Part shown: one piece after another, positions 26,014 to 35,079 of the stretch | How positions within the stretch are numbered: position 1 is the first letter of the stretch | Layout: each line of letters begins with the position of its first letter | From: Stieleria sp. JC731 | Lineage (GTDB): Bacteria > Planctomycetota > Planctomycetia > Pirellulales > Pirellulaceae | Direction: 5' to 3' | Length of the DNA: 64,000 nt | Assembly (NCBI RefSeq): GCF_020966635.1 | Contig: NZ_JAJKFQ010000011.1 | Span: 1,054,001-1,118,000, forward strand | The notes under the pieces: model-generated | Seen by the model: the letters and a program-made list of their open reading frames with translations, nothing else | What the model was told of the DNA's origin: nothing | Databases searched by the model: none | Program-made: the position numbers and the translations under genes

Positions 26014-27144
26014 TCAACGCAGCGGTACGTCGGCGGTTGCCGTTTGTCCTTCTCGCCAATATTCGATTGTCACGCTTGCGCCCCGCGTGAAGCGATCAAG
26101 CGTCTTCAGCATTTCGTCCATGTTGCTAATATCGGAGCCGTTGATCGACGTGATGACGTCGCCGAGTTGAACCAGTTCTTGACGACCGACGATGGTACCA
26201 CGCAAGCCTGCTTGGTCGGCCCCACCGCCTTCGATGATGTCCATGATCAGGACGCCGCTGACATCGAGCCGTCGCGTAATCGCGTCGCTAAATTCTTGAT
26301 TGACTCTGATGCCTAGTTGTGGCGGTTCATATCGACCGGAGGCAATGATCTGTGGGACGACTCGGTTGACCGTGTCGATCGGGATGGCAAAGCCAACACC
26401 CGCGGACGCACCCGATGGGCTATAGATCGCGGTGTTGACACCGATCAATCGTCCGGCGCTGTCCATCAGAGGTCCGCCTGAATTGCCGGGATTGATCGCC
26501 GCATCAATTTGGATCACCTCATCAATCGAGCGTCCCGTCGGGCTTTGGATCGTGCGGCTTTTGGCTGAGACGATTCCTGTTGTCAGGGTTTGGCTGAGCC
26601 CAAACGGATTGCCGATCGCAAACACTGACTGCCCAACAAGTAGTTCGCCACTTTCGCCGATCAGCACTGGCTTTAGTTTTTCTTGTGGTGCATTGATTCG
26701 TAGCACCGCTAGATCATGGTCAGGTGATCCTCCGACCAGCGAGGCTTCGTAGGACGAGTGGTCCCACATCACAACGCGGGCCGATGATGCATCCTGGAGG
26801 ACGTGAAAGTTGGTCACAATGTGCCCCAATTCGTCCCACATGAATCCGCTGCCCGAGCCGGCATCGACTTCGACCGCGCGTCGATAGAAAGGATCTGCGA
26901 CACGTGATCGTGTTGTCAGGTAGACAACCGAGGGGCTGACGCGACTGAACAAGTCCGTTGTGGTCTTCTCCCAAGAGGCAAGTTCGCCACGCGGCGTTAC
27001 CGGGCGAGGGTCACCCGCGGCTGCGTTCCAGCGGAACATCGAAACAAGTCTGGGGACGGCGATGAGGCCGACCACCAAAAGAAGCAGTAGCCACGTTAGT
27101 TTCAATTGACGCTGCAAACCGTCAGCTTCGTCGTACCGATTCAC
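26014..27144 (-). CDS. Membrane-anchored HtrA/DegS-type serine protease with PDZ domain
   Basis: This 376-residue S1C protease has an N-terminal anchor (about 16-34) and the catalytic triad His 114 (TNFHV), Asp 144 (HDLAVL) and Ser 222 (GNSGGPL). One PDZ domain follows at about 275-370 (GVLIMDIIEGGGADQAGLRG, then QLGDVITSINGSDI). A single PDZ and an uncleaved anchor resemble DegS or HhoA rather than DegP. The expected role is periplasmic protein quality control or regulated proteolysis. The start codon is GTG. The zinc dehydrogenase gene is divergent across 112 bp. Confidence 0.93.
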   Translation of the reverse strand: MNRYDEADGLQRQLKLTWLLLLLVVGLIAVPRLVSMFRWNAAAGDPRPVTPRGELASWEKTTTDLFSRVSPSVVYLTTRSRVADPFYRRAVEVDAGSGSGFMWDELGHIVTNFHVLQDASSARVVMWDHSSYEASLVGGSPDHDLAVLRINAPQEKLKPVLIGESGELLVGQSVFAIGNPFGLSQTLTTGIVSAKSRTIQSPTGRSIDEVIQIDAAINPGNSGGPLMDSAGRLIGVNTAIYSPSGASAGVGFAIPIDTVNRVVPQIIASGRYEPPQLGIRVNQEFSDAITRRLDVSGVLIMDIIEGGGADQAGLRGTIVGRQELVQLGDVITSINGSDISNMDEMLKTLDRFTRGASVTIEYWREGQTATADVPLR

Positions 27145-27179
27145 TTTAGATCTATTCCCGGGTGACAGCCCAAAACGGC

Positions 27180-27192
27180 CATGTTAAACATG
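27180..27192. promoter_or_regulatory. Perfect 13-bp palindrome between divergent htrA-like and dehydrogenase genes
   Basis: CATGTTAAACATG is a perfect odd palindrome in the middle of the 112-bp divergent promoter region. It could be an operator shared by both genes. Short palindromes arise by chance, so confidence is low. Confidence 0.25.
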
Positions 27193-27256
27193 CCCCATCG
27201 TATCACAGTGAACACCGTTTTCGGCATCGGTACCCCCACCTAGAAGTTTTGTCCCC

Positions 27257-28318
27257 ATGCGTGCGATCTGCTTTCGTGAAGTCCAGTCCGTTGTCGTCGA
27301 CGAAGTCGCAGACGCAAAAATTGAAAACGATCGCGATGTTGTCGTTCAAGTCGAGCTAGCGGGGCTTTGCGGAAGCGACTTGCATCCATATTTCGGACGC
27401 GAAGTTGGGTTGGACGTCGGCACAGTGATGGGTCACGAATTTGTCGGGAAAGTGATCGACAAAGGTGACCGTGTCACATCGGTTGACATCGGAGACCGTA
27501 TTTGTGCGCCATTCACGAGCAGCTGTGGCGAATGTTACTACTGCAAGCACGGGTTGTCGGCACGCTGCTCTGAAGGGCAATTGTTCGGTTGGCGACAAGA
27601 CGGCGCTGGGCTGCATGGCGGTCAAGCGGAATTGGTGCGTGTACCGTTAGCCGACGGGACGGTAGTCAAGGTTCCCGATTGGGTTTCGGCCAGCGATGCG
27701 TTGTTACTGGGGGACAATCTGAGCACGGCATTCTACGGCGCTTCGTTGTCGATCGACGAACAGCAAGGTGCTGATTGTGTTGTCGTCATTGGCTGTGGAA
27801 CCGTGGGGTTACTTTCGATCGGATTCGCGTTTCAGCGCCAAGCAAGGAAGGTCGTCGCGATTGACTTGAACGCAAGCCGCGCCCGGCAGGCGGCCCAGCG
27901 AGGTGCCGATTCATTTACGGACGCAGACGAGGCAGCATCATTTGTGCGTGCACATACAAATGGCCGTGGCGCGGATGCCGTTTTGGAATTCGTCGGGTTG
28001 CCTCAGGCACAGCGTTTGGCATACGACTTGATTCGTCCGGGTGGAAAAATGTCGGTCATCGGCTGCCACACCGCACCTCATTTTGCCTTTTCACCGGCAG
28101 AGGCTTATGACAAAAATTTGGTGCTCGGAACCGGGCGATGTCCGGCAAGAAGCTTGATGGACGCGGTTGCGGACCAGATGAAGCATCAGCCGCTGGATCT
28201 ATCTTGGTGTTTGACGCATCGATTCTCAATCGATCAAGGCGTCGAAGCCTACGACGTGTTCGCCAATCGAAAAGATGGGTGCGTCAAGGCGGCGATCGAA
28301 TTTGACTTGATCGATTGA
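27257..28318 (+). CDS. Zinc-dependent medium-chain alcohol dehydrogenase
   Basis: The 353-residue protein has the MDR layout. Catalytic-zinc ligands are Cys 38 (LCGSD) and His 60-Glu 61 (MGHEFVG), and the structural-zinc Cys are at 90, 93, 96 and 104 (CGECYYC...C). The NAD(P) Rossmann motif is VIGCGTVGLLSIG, followed by VVAIDLNASRARQA. Substrate class is open: it could act on a polyol, threonine-like compound or formaldehyde adduct. A single-gene unit, divergent from the HtrA-type gene. Confidence 0.92.
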   Translation: MRAICFREVQSVVVDEVADAKIENDRDVVVQVELAGLCGSDLHPYFGREVGLDVGTVMGHEFVGKVIDKGDRVTSVDIGDRICAPFTSSCGECYYCKHGLSARCSEGQLFGWRQDGAGLHGGQAELVRVPLADGTVVKVPDWVSASDALLLGDNLSTAFYGASLSIDEQQGADCVVVIGCGTVGLLSIGFAFQRQARKVVAIDLNASRARQAAQRGADSFTDADEAASFVRAHTNGRGADAVLEFVGLPQAQRLAYDLIRPGGKMSVIGCHTAPHFAFSPAEAYDKNLVLGTGRCPARSLMDAVADQMKHQPLDLSWCLTHRFSIDQGVEAYDVFANRKDGCVKAAIEFDLID

Positions 28319-28368
28319 CTGTCGGAGGCCACTGCTGTGGATTGAAGGTGGCCTTAGCTGCCGTGATT

Positions 28369-29076
28369 TTACGCGGCTTCGCAGACGGGTAGGCCAATTG
28401 TCATTCGCAGGCCTTCGGACAGTTCGTAAACCGCTTCGTCGCGAATGGATGATTGCCGATTGGCCCACCAGCGATTGACCCAGATTTCAATGCCTAGGTA
28501 ATGCTCCGGCGAGAACTGTTCTCGCATTGATCCGAGCAGACCGTTGCGTGTTCCGCGAGCGGGATAGTTTCGTCGGACTCTTAAATTGCCAAAGTTGAAA
28601 TAGACTTCGTCAATCCAGTCCATGCATAGGTCGGATTCGTATGACCGTGAGGGATCGTAAAGGAGTCCGACGTCGGTTCGGATGCGGCGTCCTTTCTTGA
28701 TCGGTGCAAAGCTGCGTACCGATAGGTGCACAACGAAAGTGAACTGCTGCAGGATGCGTTCGATCGCATGCTGAACCGTTTGGTGGTAGTTTTGGTAAAC
28801 GCTTTCCAAAAGGCGGTTGCGATCTTCGGTGTTCAGCGATTTTGCGAATCGACCGAATAGTTTTCGGTTGTCCAAAGGCCGCGAGACATCGATGCATCCG
28901 GCGTGGTAGGGATGCGACAGGCACGGGGCTTGAAGGATCGAGCTGATCTCGGTCGCAAGTTTAAGCCCGCAAAGGTCGGCGTCACGAAACGAAACAGCGG
29001 AACGATCTTTCGCGGGATCGTTCAGGATCGGCGGCATTCGGTAGCCGCCGGTTTCGCAGGTGACGAGGATCGACAC
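28369..29076 (-). CDS. N-formylglutamate amidohydrolase-like protein with altered active-site residues
   Basis: The 235-residue protein follows the FGase family (PF05013-like) along its length: VTCETGG at the N-terminus, LFGR, a VVHLSVRSFAP strand (115-125), RTDVGLLYDPSR, then NYPARGT and GIEIWVNR near the end. In most members the first motif is CEHGG and the third is SVHSF. Here His is replaced by Thr 9 and by Arg 121. Those His are the likely metal or catalytic residues, so this may be a non-hydrolytic relative. It lies 41 bp downstream of the parA-like gene and may be co-transcribed with it. Confidence 0.7.
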   Translation of the reverse strand: MSILVTCETGGYRMPPILNDPAKDRSAVSFRDADLCGLKLATEISSILQAPCLSHPYHAGCIDVSRPLDNRKLFGRFAKSLNTEDRNRLLESVYQNYHQTVQHAIERILQQFTFVVHLSVRSFAPIKKGRRIRTDVGLLYDPSRSYESDLCMDWIDEVYFNFGNLRVRRNYPARGTRNGLLGSMREQFSPEHYLGIEIWVNRWWANRQSSIRDEAVYELSEGLRMTIGLPVCEAA

Positions 29077-29117
29077 TTGAAGATTTGCTTTTAGGGCGTT
29101 GCTTTGGAGGCCGGTTT

Positions 29118-29939
29118 TTAGGCGGCTAGCCGCTCTGCAGAAACCGAAGCGGCTTCTTGAGCGATGACTTCGTCCGCGAGGGCTCGGTAGTCAACAGCGC
29201 CGTTGCTGTCCGCAGAATACTCAAAGATCGATTGACCAAAGCTGGGGGCTTCGGCGAGACGAATATTGCGGCGGATTCGAGTGTCGAAGAACTTTGCACC
29301 ACGGAAAAAGTCGCGACCGCCACCGGTGGCGCGGAAGAACTCGTCGATATCCGTGCTGACTTCGGCAGCCAAGCGAGTGTTGCTGTCGTACATGCACAGC
29401 ATCACGCCCGAAAGGCGTAGTGCACTGTTGAGTCGACGTGAGACGACTTCGACGGTGCGAAGCAGTTTGCTCAGTCCGTGCAGAGCGAGGAAGTGAGGCT
29501 GTAGCGGCAGGAAGACTTCGTTGACCGCGACCAGTGCGTTGATTGTCAAAACGCCAAGGCTGGGCGGGCAATCGAGAATCAGGTAGTCGTATTCTTCGTT
29601 GTCGTCGGCAAGCCGGTCACGCAAGATCATTTCGCGTCCAACTTCGCATGCCAGTTCCAGTTCTGCGGCAGCGAGATCTAGATTGCTTGGAATCACCGAA
29701 AGGGTGTCGGAGACTTTGCAGCGTGCTTGTGCGATCGAGGCTTCGCCGCAGAGGATCTCGTACATGCTGGGCTGGTCGCCAACGGCTGTGATGCCGAAAT
29801 GAAGCGATGCGTGAGCTTGTGGATCAAGATCCATGACGCAGACGCGTCGGCCGGACTGGGCGAGAGCAGCGGCGAGGTTGACCGAGCTGGTCGTTTTGCC
29901 CACACCACCTTTTTGATTGATTACTGCAATAGAACGCAT
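29118..29939 (-). CDS. ParA/Soj-family ATPase
   Basis: From ATG 29939 the protein is 273 residues and starts [17 protein letters not shown], a deviant Walker A box right at the N-terminus. The frame is open 23 codons further upstream, but that part is not family-like, and AAAGGA sits at the right distance from 29939. VMDLDPQ and [10 protein letters not shown] give the A' and B motifs. ParA ATPases segregate chromosomes or plasmids, or position protein cargoes. No parB gene or parS-like cluster is visible nearby, so it is likely an orphan ParA. The upstream 115-residue protein could be a partner. Confidence 0.93.
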   Translation of the reverse strand: MRSIAVINQKGGVGKTTSSVNLAAALAQSGRRVCVMDLDPQAHASLHFGITAVGDQPSMYEILCGEASIAQARCKVSDTLSVIPSNLDLAAAELELACEVGREMILRDRLADDNEEYDYLILDCPPSLGVLTINALVAVNEVFLPLQPHFLALHGLSKLLRTVEVVSRRLNSALRLSGVMLCMYDSNTRLAAEVSTDIDEFFRATGGGRDFFRGAKFFDTRIRRNIRLAEAPSFGQSIFEYSADSNGAVDYRALADEVIAQEAASVSAERLAA

Positions 29940-30143
29940 CGTACAGTCCTTTGATTCCTGCTTCTGCCCTTTGAAATGCTGACTCATTCGACTGACATGA
30001 CGCGTCAAATCGGCGATGCAGCTTCGTCCTTGATTCGATCCTTCGCCATTGCGATCGATCGGGACTTACAAAATGGCGGCGTGTTCAGTCAGCTAGGCTA
30101 GATAGTCAAGCTGGTGAAAACGGGAGCGTTCATCATCGGTGAA

Positions 30144-30491
30144 TTACGCAGCGTCACGCCGATTTCGCAAGTTCTGGTAGGCCAATAGGACTTCGTGCAG
30201 GTCGGCGTCAATAACAACATTGTCGTCTTGAAAATCTTCCAACCAAGCACTGTTTCGTTCCTGGGCTTCGACCAGCAGTGGCACGAATACTTTTAGCGGA
30301 ACGGAGCGAGTCTTTGCAGCAGCAATTCCGGAAATCCGGTCGAGTTCTCGCTCGGTCCTTGGGGAGTGCTGAGAACGCGTACCCGAATCAAGCGATTCGG
30401 CGTTTTCGGACGCCTCTAGGCTTGAGTCTGCTTTCGGCTCAGGGTTCCAGATCCGCAGACCTTTGGGCAGTTGCCGGTCAAATCTGTTCAT
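30144..30491 (-). CDS. Hypothetical protein upstream of the parA-like gene
   Basis: A 115-residue protein, same strand as the ParA gene and 204 bp upstream of it. The N-terminal half is polar and probably disordered (NPEPKADSSLEASENAESLDSG). The C-terminal half (about 65-115) is predicted helical, with VPLLVEAQERNSAWLEDF. I recognise no family. It could be a ParA-associated factor by position only. Confidence 0.5.
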   Translation of the reverse strand: MNRFDRQLPKGLRIWNPEPKADSSLEASENAESLDSGTRSQHSPRTERELDRISGIAAAKTRSVPLKVFVPLLVEAQERNSAWLEDFQDDNVVIDADLHEVLLAYQNLRNRRDAA

Positions 30492-30660
30492 TAATATTCT
30501 GATCGCTTTAGATCAACATCCATGTTGCCGCGGGCGTTCCGGCGACCGCGGTTGTGAAGGTATCGACTTTGCGGCTTAGGAAAGTAAAGCCGAATTGGGC
30601 GTTTTTACTGTGCGATTCTGTTTCACAGCGATGGCCTGAATTTGCTGGGTGGTTGGAGCA

Positions 30661-31230
30661 TCAGCCGCAGAGCGCCAGCTCGCGGTCAGTATCCGATGTG
30701 TGTCACGCAACCGCGGCTAGCGCCATCGCGGCTCAGGCACGGATGGCTTTTAGGGCCGCAATTGTCGGGGGCAAATAAGCACGCAGGCGGCGCTTCAAGC
30801 CCTCGTTGCATCAGCCGCAGAGCGCCAGCTCGCGGTTAGCGTCCGGTGTGTGTCTCGCAACCGCGGCTAGCGCCATCGCGGCTCAGGCACGGATGGCTTT
30901 TAGGGCCGCAATTGTCGGGGGCAAATAAGCACGCAGGCGGCGCTTCAAGCCCTCGTTGCATCAGCCGCAGAGCGCCAGCTCGCGGTTAACATCCGGTGTG
31001 CGTCCCACAACCGCGGCTAGCGCCATCGCGGCTCAGGCACGGATGGTTTTTAGGGCCGCAATTGTCGCGGGCAAATAAGCACGCAGGCGGCGTTTCAATC
31101 CCTCTGTACATCAGCCGCAGAGCGCCAGCTCGCGGTTAGTATCCGGTGTGTGTCACGCAACCGCGGCTAGCGCCACCGCGGCTCAGGCACGGATGGTTTC
31201 TGGACCGCGATTGTCGGGGGCAAATGATTC
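30661..31230. repeat. Tandem array with exact 150-bp period, four copies
   Basis: TCAGCCGCAGAGCGCCAGCTCGCGGT occurs at 30661, 30811, 30961 and 31111, exactly 150 bp apart. Each unit joins a CGCCAGC-type hairpin segment (related to the 4.2-4.8 kb array) to an AACCGCGGCTAGCGCCATCGCGGCTCAG half-element of the 8-kb family. A constant ACGGATGGCTTTTAGGGCCGC...GGGGGCAAATAAGCACGCAGGCGGCG spacer follows. Copies 2 and 3 are almost identical; copy 4 is partly degraded. No gene lies in this stretch. Confidence 0.93.
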
Positions 31231-31248
31231 ACATTGGCGGCCCCTCAG

Positions 31249-31277
31249 TTGACAGCTAGGCCCCGCGGCGCTATTCT
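31249..31277 (+). promoter_or_regulatory. Sigma-70-like promoter for the Tex-like gene
   Basis: TTGACA (31249-31254), a 17-bp spacer and TATTCT (31272-31277) form a near-consensus promoter immediately after the 150-bp repeat array. The start codon of the Tex-like gene is about 185 nt downstream, leaving a long leader. Confidence 0.5.
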
Positions 31278-31467
31278 CGCGCTGCTAGCGTATTGAGCAG
31301 ATCGCTCCGAAAGAAATCGGCGCGGACGCGATACGCTAGAATCTTACCGCTGCGGCATAGCAGTCTGGCTTTCGTACGGGCCGACGTGCGGTCGCGGCAC
31401 TCAAACGAATCCAGGATCGCCATCAGTATTGATTTGGCGTCCGGCCCCATAACGAGACCGACTGATT

Positions 31468-34400
31468 ATGGCTGTCGATCTAGAAGCGATCGCCCGACGT
31501 GGGCGTTGCGATGTATCGAGTCTTAAACTTGCTTTGCCACTTCTCGAGCAAGGTTATGAGGCTCCCTTCTTGGCTCGCTACCGACGTGACGAACTCGGTG
31601 GAATCGATGAGTCAACACTTTGGGCTCTAAAAGCTGCCGTCCAGCAAGACGAAGCGATCGCGGCTTTTCGAGATGAGCTCTTTGCGACTTGGGAAGCTTC
31701 GCCGCTAAAAGACCCTGCGATCGGTGATGCGATCCAGAAAAGTGGTTCCAATCGAACACTGGGGCGTCTCTCCAAACGGCTCCGGCAAGAAACCGCTTCG
31801 GGCGTCGATACGGACACCAATCGCTTGGCCGTCCGTTTGCTGAATCCTCAAAAAGGTGACAGCGAAGATGCCAAGGCCGTTGCCGAAGCGATGGAGTCGA
31901 TCAGCGATGTCGACGCTGCCGTCGCAGGACTCGAAGCCTCATTCCCAAGTCGACTTGCCGGTGATCCTCGTGTGATCAGTGCCGCGGTCCGTTGGCTGAG
32001 CCGAAACGCCAAAATTCATATCTCTGATGTGCACGACCCGCACATCGGCGGCGAGCACGATGATGATCATCATGACCACTCCGATGATGATTCGGATGAT
32101 GATCAGCCACAGTCGAAAAAAGACGATAGCGAGACGGCAGCACAATCGAGCGAAGCTGCTGATGTAAATCCGCAACCGGCTTCCGACGAAGCTCAAGCGG
32201 CGGACCAATCCGCCGATGCCGCATCCAGCGAAAACGATGCGGCGTCGACCGAGCCTTCGGCCGAAGCCACCACCGCATCGACTGAATCGTCGATGCCGGC
32301 TGCGTCTGGTGAAGGTGCTTCGGACTCCGAGGCAAGCTTGAAACCGGAAGCGGAATCACCCGCAACGGCCGAAGGTGAATCTGCAGAGAAGCCTGCTGCT
32401 GACACAGCGGACGACGGTTCGGATCTGCCAACCAGCTTCAAGTCTGAAGCGGAAGAGCATACGACGGTCAAAGAAGCGAAGAAGCCGCCAGCACCAAAGA
32501 AGAAAAAGAAAATCTCGCCACGTCAGCGACGTCGTCGTTGGTTGGTCAGCGTGCTCAAGCCACTTGAGGGCAAGCGTCTTCCGGCGAGTAAACTGAGCTC
32601 GTTCCAGATCGTGATGTTGGGTCGAGCCCTTCGTAGTCAAGTCGCAGTTTGCTCGTTTGAATACGATGCGGCGAAACTGGTTGCCGAAATCAAAAAATCG
32701 GTCGTTGGGCTTAATCGAAAGCTCGAAGCAACGCTTTCAGACTTGGTCATGCAACACGAAGCTGATATTCGTGAAGCGGCCGAAGCTGCGTGGTGGGATG
32801 AGCTGCACGAGCGTGCCTCGTCGCGTCTTGTTGGCGTTGTCACCGATCACTTGCGAAAGCATATCAACCGTGGCCCGCTTCAAGCCAAAGTCGTCATGTC
32901 GATCGACGCGGTCGGTCCGAAGACTGCAGCGACCGCGATCGTCAATTCGGACGGACGCGTGCTGCATGGTGAGGATTTGCCTTGCCAGTTGACCGGCAAC
33001 GTTCGCAGCCAAGCGGTTGCCAAGATGGGCGAGTTGATTCATCAATACAACGTCGACTTGGTTATCGTCAGCAACGGCCCCGCGCGTCGAGCTTGCTTGA
33101 TCGCCCTGGGTGACCTTATCGGGCAATCTCCCGACGGTTCGATCCAGTGGACGGTCGCCGATCGAACTGGGGCAGACACCTACGCCAGCAGCGATGTTGC
33201 GAATTCCGAGATGCGTTCGACGCCACGGCGATTCCGTGCTGCCGCATGGCTCGCATTTTCGGTGCTGCATCCTTCGCAAGCGTACGCAAAAGTCGATCCA
33301 CTTCGATTGCGTTTGGCATCCTTCCAAAGTGAACTTGCAGACGACGCGCTGGAGATTTCGCTGGGCCACTTGATGGCCAGTGGAGCTTCACGGGGTGGTG
33401 TGGATGTCAATTCGGCTGCCATGCCTTGGTTGGAACAGTTGCCTGGGATGGACAAGTCCATCGCGGGGACACTGGTCAAGCGGCGAGAAAGCTCTTTGTT
33501 CGCTTCGCGAAACGAGCTGCTTGAAGTCGAAGGTTGGCAAACGGCGGTTAAGTCTCGTCAGGCCCTTCCCTTCCTGCGGGTCTTTGGAAGCGACGAGTCG
33601 CTGGATGGAACATTGATTCATCCGGACGATTACGCTTTGGCAAAGAAGCTTGCATCGGCATTGTCGATCGAATTGCCACCGGCTAGCCCACCGGGTTACG
33701 AAGCACCAACTTACGAGAAGCCAGCCGCGGAACCAAAACTGGTGGACGCGACGACTCCAGCGGAGCCAGCGCCGATCGAAGAGTTTGATAACGCTGGCGA
33801 CAAGGCCAGCGAATTCAACCTGCCCGAAAATAGCGATGGCGAATCACCCGCCGAAGGGGCCAGCGAATTACAGGAACAAGCTGCTGAACCTGCAGCCGAG
33901 CAGCAATCGGAGCAGCCGGCCGAATCGAGCGAAGCGGCAGCCGCAGAAGAACCTGCTGCGGAAGCTTCCAGCGAAGCGGACCAACCAAACCAAACAGAGC
34001 AAGCCGGCGAAGACGCACCGGCCGCTGAAGCTGCGGCTTCAGAGGGTGACGCTTCGGCCGATGCGGCCGCTGAATCTTCCGAGCCTGTCCGTCGGCCTCG
34101 CCCAGAACAGGCAAAGATCGACAAGTGCATCAAGGAGTGGCAGATCGGTCGCTATCGAACAGCACAACTGGTCGATTGGCTTTGCGATCCATTTGGCGAA
34201 TCGGCCAATACCGGGGATCCACCCGGTGTGCTCAATACCATGCCAACGTTAAAAACGCTAAAGCCTGGCGACCAAGTGATTGGTGTCGTGGTCGGCGTGA
34301 TGAGTTTTGGCGTATTTGTTGAACTGGCACCCGATTGCAGCGGATTGATCCATGTCAGTCGCCTGAGCGATGGCTTTGTCGAAGATCTCAACGAGGCCAT

Positions 34401-35079
34401 TCAAGTCGGCGATGTCGTTACCGCTTGGGTCACCGGGATCGATGAAAAACGTCGCCGCGTGGGACTCAGTGCGTTGTCGCCAGAGCGCGAAGCCGAGCTG
34501 GAGCAAGAGCGTCAGACTCGTGGTGCCGGACAGCGTCGCGGAGAAGCGGGCGGTCGTGGTGGTGCCGGCGGCGGTCGCGGAGGACGTGGTCAGGGCCAAG
34601 GCAATGCTGGTGGCGGTCAAGGTCGTGCGGGTGGTCAAGCTCGTTCCGGTGGACAGGCCCGATCTGGTGGTCAAGGACGCTCCGGCGGACAAGGCCGTTC
34701 AGGTGGAGGTCAAGGGAAGTCGGGTGGCGGACGCGACAACCAGCGTGGCGGACGCGGTCGATCCAACGATCGTGGCGGACGAAAGCAACATCGTTCGGAA
34801 TCCTATCGCGTTGTTTCGAAGCCAGAAGTCAAGCCGATCACCGATGCGATGCAAAAAGGCGACGAGCCACTGCGTTCATTCGGCGATTTGATGCAGTTCT
34901 ATTCGAAGCAAGAACCCGGCGACGAAGCACCTCCAGCAAAGAAAGAAAACAAGGCGAAACCGCCAAAAGCGGAAGAGCCAAAGCCAGCTGATGCTCCCGC
35001 TCCGGCGGAGCAAAAGCCTGCAGAATCTGATGCGGCACCGGCGCAAGATGGCGGTGAGGCAGCGGAGGGCCAGGCATGA
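31468..35079 (+). CDS. Tex-like S1 RNA-binding protein with acidic inserts and RGG tail
   Basis: The order of domains follows Tex: N-terminal helical region with FLARYRRDELGGIDE (about 35-50), a YqgF/RNase H-like domain from about 475 (VVMSIDAVGPKTAATAIV), and helix-hairpin-helix repeats at about 630-710 (GVDVNSAAMPWLEQLPGMD). An S1 domain sits at about 930-1000 (LKPGDQVIGVVVGVMSFGVFVE). It is 1203 residues, against about 780 for ordinary Tex. The excess is three low-complexity regions: a His/Asp then Ala/Glu/Ser-rich insert (about 187-340), a Glu/Ala/Pro insert (about 730-880), and a Gly/Arg/Gln-rich RGG tail (about 1020-1110). Tex proteins bind RNA and influence transcription. The downstream gene overlaps by 4 bp. 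Confidence 0.9.
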   Translation: MAVDLEAIARRGRCDVSSLKLALPLLEQGYEAPFLARYRRDELGGIDESTLWALKAAVQQDEAIAAFRDELFATWEASPLKDPAIGDAIQKSGSNRTLGRLSKRLRQETASGVDTDTNRLAVRLLNPQKGDSEDAKAVAEAMESISDVDAAVAGLEASFPSRLAGDPRVISAAVRWLSRNAKIHISDVHDPHIGGEHDDDHHDHSDDDSDDDQPQSKKDDSETAAQSSEAADVNPQPASDEAQAADQSADAASSENDAASTEPSAEATTASTESSMPAASGEGASDSEASLKPEAESPATAEGESAEKPAADTADDGSDLPTSFKSEAEEHTTVKEAKKPPAPKKKKKISPRQRRRRWLVSVLKPLEGKRLPASKLSSFQIVMLGRALRSQVAVCSFEYDAAKLVAEIKKSVVGLNRKLEATLSDLVMQHEADIREAAEAAWWDELHERASSRLVGVVTDHLRKHINRGPLQAKVVMSIDAVGPKTAATAIVNSDGRVLHGEDLPCQLTGNVRSQAVAKMGELIHQYNVDLVIVSNGPARRACLIALGDLIGQSPDGSIQWTVADRTGADTYASSDVANSEMRSTPRRFRAAAWLAFSVLHPSQAYAKVDPLRLRLASFQSELADDALEISLGHLMASGASRGGVDVNSAAMPWLEQLPGMDKSIAGTLVKRRESSLFASRNELLEVEGWQTAVKSRQALPFLRVFGSDESLDGTLIHPDDYALAKKLASALSIELPPASPPGYEAPTYEKPAAEPKLVDATTPAEPAPIEEFDNAGDKASEFNLPENSDGESPAEGASELQEQAAEPAAEQQSEQPAESSEAAAAEEPAAEASSEADQPNQTEQAGEDAPAAEAAASEGDASADAAAESSEPVRRPRPEQAKIDKCIKEWQIGRYRTAQLVDWLCDPFGESANTGDPPGVLNTMPTLKTLKPGDQVIGVVVGVMSFGVFVELAPDCSGLIHVSRLSDGFVEDLNEAIQVGDVVTAWVTGIDEKRRRVGLSALSPEREAELEQERQTRGAGQRRGEAGGRGGAGGGRGGRGQGQGNAGGGQGRAGGQARSGGQARSGGQGRSGGQGRSGGGQGKSGGGRDNQRGGRGRSNDRGGRKQHRSESYRVVSKPEVKPITDAMQKGDEPLRSFGDLMQFYSKQEPGDEAPPAKKENKAKPPKAEEPKPADAPAPAEQKPAESDAAPAQDGGEAAEGQA

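Noticed and set aside
30554..31230. CRISPR array
   Set aside because: The 150-bp period, long internally similar spacers and lack of cas genes do not fit a CRISPR array.
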